Assembly (NCBI GenBank): GCA_030374735.1
Contig: JASCIV010000535.1
Coordinates: 1-17,338 of the forward strand
Direction of reading: 5' to 3'
Length of the DNA: 17,338 nt
Source of the DNA: Gracilaria caudata
Lineage: Eukaryota > Rhodophyta > Florideophyceae > Gracilariales > Gracilariaceae
Part shown: one piece after another, positions 14,800-17,338 of the stretch
How positions within the stretch are numbered: position 1 is the first letter of the stretch
Layout: each line of letters opens with the position of its first letter
The notes under the pieces: model-generated
Databases searched by the model: none
What the model saw: the letters and a program-made list of their open reading frames with translations, nothing else
What the model was told of the DNA's origin: nothing
Translations under genes and position numbers: made by a program

Positions 14800-16938
14800 T
14801 CACGATGAATCCGTTTCCCACAACATCATATCCAGCGGGGCAACCGGCGATGCTTTGCGTTCCTCCTTGAAAAGTGATCCCAGGCTGACATTCCCCACTT
14901 CCCTTGCCAGTCGATCATCCTCTTCTTCGCTACTTCCCACCAAACCGTTGCCGAAAGCAACGCCTCCCACCGGTTCAGGGATCGCAATCCTCTCGATGCG
15001 CCCGTCATTGATGGGAATCTGGATCGGCGGCGCGCGAATCGTGGTCTGCGAGTAGTGAGGCAAAGGCGATCCCAAAGTGTGCGCGTGACGAAACGCATTG
15101 CCCCCCGGTACCGGCCTCGGCGACGACACCGGTGAGTTGGTCGGAACAGTACTCGGCACAGACGCCTGTCGAAGAAGCGTATGCAACGGTTTCGCACCAA
15201 TTCCTAGGCCACCAAACTCCGGAATCGATCGCGCACGCGTTAGGCCGCGACCGTTTTTGCCCACCAGATCACTCTCCTCCTTCTTGCGAGCAGCTGCTCG
15301 CGACACCACGTCCTGGATTCGTCGTCCAGCATACTTAACGATGTAGTCCTCCACGTACGAGTCATTGTGAATGTGCATTGCATTCATGCTCTGATGGCGT
15401 CGGTGAAGTTGCTCGCCACCTCTCTTCCTGCTCTCAAACACCTCCTCCGCAAGGTGGCGCTCCCTAGCGTTGCCAGCCTCCTCCGCCTCAGTCATGAGCT
15501 TCTCCAGTTCAGACTTGGAGTGCGGATCACCACGATGACTGTAAATCAACAAGCCGATATCATACAGTGTCAATCCGGCCTCAACGCCCTTCTGCAGCAG
15601 CATAGTGGCTACCTTGAGAGCTCTCAAGGACCCACTTCTCAGCTTCCCATCCAGTTCATCGTTCAAGATGAAGGCCTCCGAATCCGCGTCAAGACAGCCA
15701 ATGTACGCTTTGACACTCTCCGACAACGGCTCCCTCACCATCGGCCAGTCCATCCAGATCGGCCACGGCACAGACTGCACAACATCCGGCAGAATATATC
15801 CATGATCAATCGGCACAAGATCATACCGTCGACCAGCAGCAGCCGATCTGGTGACAAGGATGTTTCCACCATGTCGATCATGGTTCAATGTACGAATGTC
15901 CAACACAGCAATGCGATGAACCTGATCTCGGTCAAACACGCCCGGACCATAATCATCCGCGTCGCCCACATTCTCCACATACACCTGAAACGCACCCTTC
16001 TTGGTGCGCAGATGCGAGCCGTCCTGCTCATCGGCCACACAATTGCCTTCGCTCATAAACTGTTCCTCAGAAGAGAATGAGTCGCCACCATCCGACGAGA
16101 ACGAGCGTCGCGCACAATGCGCATCACCGCCATTCTTCTCTGGCACATCGGACCACATCGCCAGCGCGGTCTGCGGCACGCGCGCAAAGCGATCATGATC
16201 CAACAGGTAAGCAGCCACCTCCTTGTACGCGCCCTCTCCCGGGTAAAAGCCCGACGCGCGCGAGAAACGCGAGTCAAACTCCGAGTCGGAGCTCAGACTA
16301 GTGGTACGCGTAAACGTCTGGCCCACGCCAGGCGAGCGCGGGTTCGGAGAAGCCATTCCGAACGCCGGACCAAGCGAGAACTCCAGATCACTCGGCACAG
16401 TTGGCGAGCCGGTAGAGTAAGCCATGGGGATGGTGGTAGGCGACATTTCAATGTCGGTAGCTTCCTCATCCACAGGCTTGAACACACAGAGCACAGCGCC
16501 TTTGCTTTCGTTGCGACGGATGAAATAAGTGCCGCTGACACCCTCCCTGGGCGGACGTTCAGCTCGCGCGCTGCCTCTCTGAAAGGCGGTTCTCACTTCG
16601 GCGCTGGCGGCAGCAACTTCCGAAAAGTCCCACGGATCAAAGCGGGTGATTCGCCTGGAGGAGGTGGGGGCAGCGGAGATACTAGCGCGTCTGCCGTTCT
16701 GCCACTTCCTGGCGGCACGAGAGACGAGTTCGAAGGACGGGCGCGGGCGAGGCGGCCAGGCAATGGTTGCGAGATCGTCCTGTGAGGCACGAACGGAGAG
16801 ATTCGGGGCGGGAGAAGGAGGGGCGTAAAGGGAATGTCGGGAGGGAAGGCTCTTACCAAGTAGGGTGGACGGGGGTGAGGAGAGAGAAGGAGAACGGGGG
16901 GGTGGGACACGAGGGGGTATTGGAATGGAGGAGGTCAT
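14800..16938 (-). CDS. Phosphatidylinositol 4-kinase gamma-like (PI3/PI4-kinase fold) protein
   Basis: 712-residue intronless ORF from the ATG at 16938. The frame is open 63 bases further upstream but without ATG. Residues 1-65 are Pro/Ser-rich. The kinase fold follows: YFIRR and CVFKPVDEE with the nucleotide-binding Lys154; GEGAYKEVAAYLLD helix (234-247); KKGAFQVYVE; catalytic loop LNHDRHGGN with Asp354 and Asn359; metal-binding IDHG with Asp378; a Trp/Pro-rich WPIWMDWP; and MLLQKGVEAGLTLYDIG. This matches plant-type gamma PI4Ks, some of which have been reported to phosphorylate proteins rather than lipid. No ubiquitin-like domain is present. Two Ser/acidic-rich inserts (about 160-230 and 268-312) interrupt the N-lobe, longer than usual. 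The C-terminal tail from about 570 is low complexity. Substrate is not decided by the sequence. Confidence 0.9.
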   Translation of the reverse strand: MTSSIPIPPRVPPPRSPSLSSPPSTLLGKSLPSRHSLYAPPSPAPNLSVRASQDDLATIAWPPRPRPSFELVSRAARKWQNGRRASISAAPTSSRRITRFDPWDFSEVAAASAEVRTAFQRGSARAERPPREGVSGTYFIRRNESKGAVLCVFKPVDEEATDIEMSPTTIPMAYSTGSPTVPSDLEFSLGPAFGMASPNPRSPGVGQTFTRTTSLSSDSEFDSRFSRASGFYPGEGAYKEVAAYLLDHDRFARVPQTALAMWSDVPEKNGGDAHCARRSFSSDGGDSFSSEEQFMSEGNCVADEQDGSHLRTKKGAFQVYVENVGDADDYGPGVFDRDQVHRIAVLDIRTLNHDRHGGNILVTRSAAAGRRYDLVPIDHGYILPDVVQSVPWPIWMDWPMVREPLSESVKAYIGCLDADSEAFILNDELDGKLRSGSLRALKVATMLLQKGVEAGLTLYDIGLLIYSHRGDPHSKSELEKLMTEAEEAGNARERHLAEEVFESRKRGGEQLHRRHQSMNAMHIHNDSYVEDYIVKYAGRRIQDVVSRAAARKKEESDLVGKNGRGLTRARSIPEFGGLGIGAKPLHTLLRQASVPSTVPTNSPVSSPRPVPGGNAFRHAHTLGSPLPHYSQTTIRAPPIQIPINDGRIERIAIPEPVGGVAFGNGLVGSSEEEDDRLAREVGNVSLGSLFKEERKASPVAPLDMMLWETDSS

Positions 16939-17338
16939 GATAAGAGCCGGAGGAGGGGTGCGGGAACGGGTTGGGGAGTCCAGATTGAAAGGATTGAGCA
17001 AAAAGCGCCTTTGTCAACACAAGGCACTTTGCGACGATACTTGACAGTTTTCGAACAGATTAACACGGGAGAGTGCGTGGGTGTATAGGTTGCAAGGAAC
17101 AAGAAACAAGAAGAGCAACAAGGTGTGAGGCAACGGCGGATATGGTGAACGATTTGTGAGTGGTGAAAAGCTGTTACATCATCATAATGACGCAAAAACG
17201 GAAGCAAATGATATTTTGAGGAGTGACGACACGGGCAGGGTGGTAGGCGGTGGCTGTACAGTGAAATCAGAGGGCAATGAGGTGAGAAAACGTGAGGAAG
17301 GGAGCGCGAGGAAGAGAAGACGAGAGGAAGGCTGTCTC
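16939..17338 (-). promoter_or_regulatory. Upstream region of the kinase gene
   Basis: The region is strongly pyrimidine-rich on the gene's strand near the window end (CT-rich tract about 17275-17338), with a TGACGCA element at 17187-17193. No clear TATA box or intron was found. The 5' UTR and promoter of the kinase should lie here. Confidence 0.35.

Noticed and set aside
16117..16785. 222-codon plus-strand ORF opposite the kinase gene
   Set aside because: Arg/Ser/Ala-rich antisense shadow of the PI4K N-terminal region.

Overview
This window is eukaryotic nuclear DNA. It holds two host genes at the right end and a dense block of nested mobile DNA on the left. The host genes are long uninterrupted ORFs: a mitochondrial pyrimidine-nucleotide-type carrier (12896-14062, +) and a plant-type gamma phosphatidylinositol 4-kinase-like protein (14800-16938, -). 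A captured fragment of assimilatory nitrate reductase of the plant/algal type is also present. Intron-poor genes, the gamma-type PI4K and the nitrate reductase together suggest a photosynthetic alga, possibly a unicellular red alga. That assignment is inference; no host marker in the window settles it.

Layout: 1-60 looks like the poly(A)-tailed 3' end of a retrocopy. It abuts a broken pogo/Tigger-like DDE transposase (61 to about 1262). Next comes a 369-bp MITE-like element (1329-1697) with perfect 15-bp inverted ends flanked by TA. Positions 1828-11507 form one large Mutator-like element (MULE) of about 9.7 kb, bounded by terminal inverted repeats of about 300 bp and a degenerate 9-bp target duplication. 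All recognisable coding sequence inside it reads on the minus strand. From right to left these are a decayed nitrate reductase fragment (about 10770-9985), an intact ORF with a predicted papain-like cysteine peptidase region (9496-8063), a Ulp1/C48-type cysteine peptidase gene with one frameshift (7717-6075), and a MULE transposase gene (5948-2586). The transposase gene has one clear 99-bp GT-AG intron and two in-frame TGA codons.

The MULE is the centre of interest. It pairs a transposase with two different putative cysteine peptidases and carries host cargo next to one inverted repeat, in the manner of a Pack-MULE. It also contains a strongly over-represented 7-mer, GAGGATC/GATCCTC (15 copies where about 1 is expected by chance). 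The 7-mer lies in the TIRs and the transposase/Ulp1 half, in all reading frames, and is absent between about 7.6 and 11.3 kb, where the captured DNA sits. Differences between the two TIRs are mostly transitions, which suggests an old copy decaying by C-to-T change.

To the right of the MULE, 11508-12895 holds no recognised gene, only weak ORFs, a pair of E2F-like palindromes and CCAAT/TATA-like sequences ahead of the carrier gene. The carrier and kinase genes converge on a 737-bp spacer without recognisable features. I saw no tRNA, rRNA or CRISPR array.
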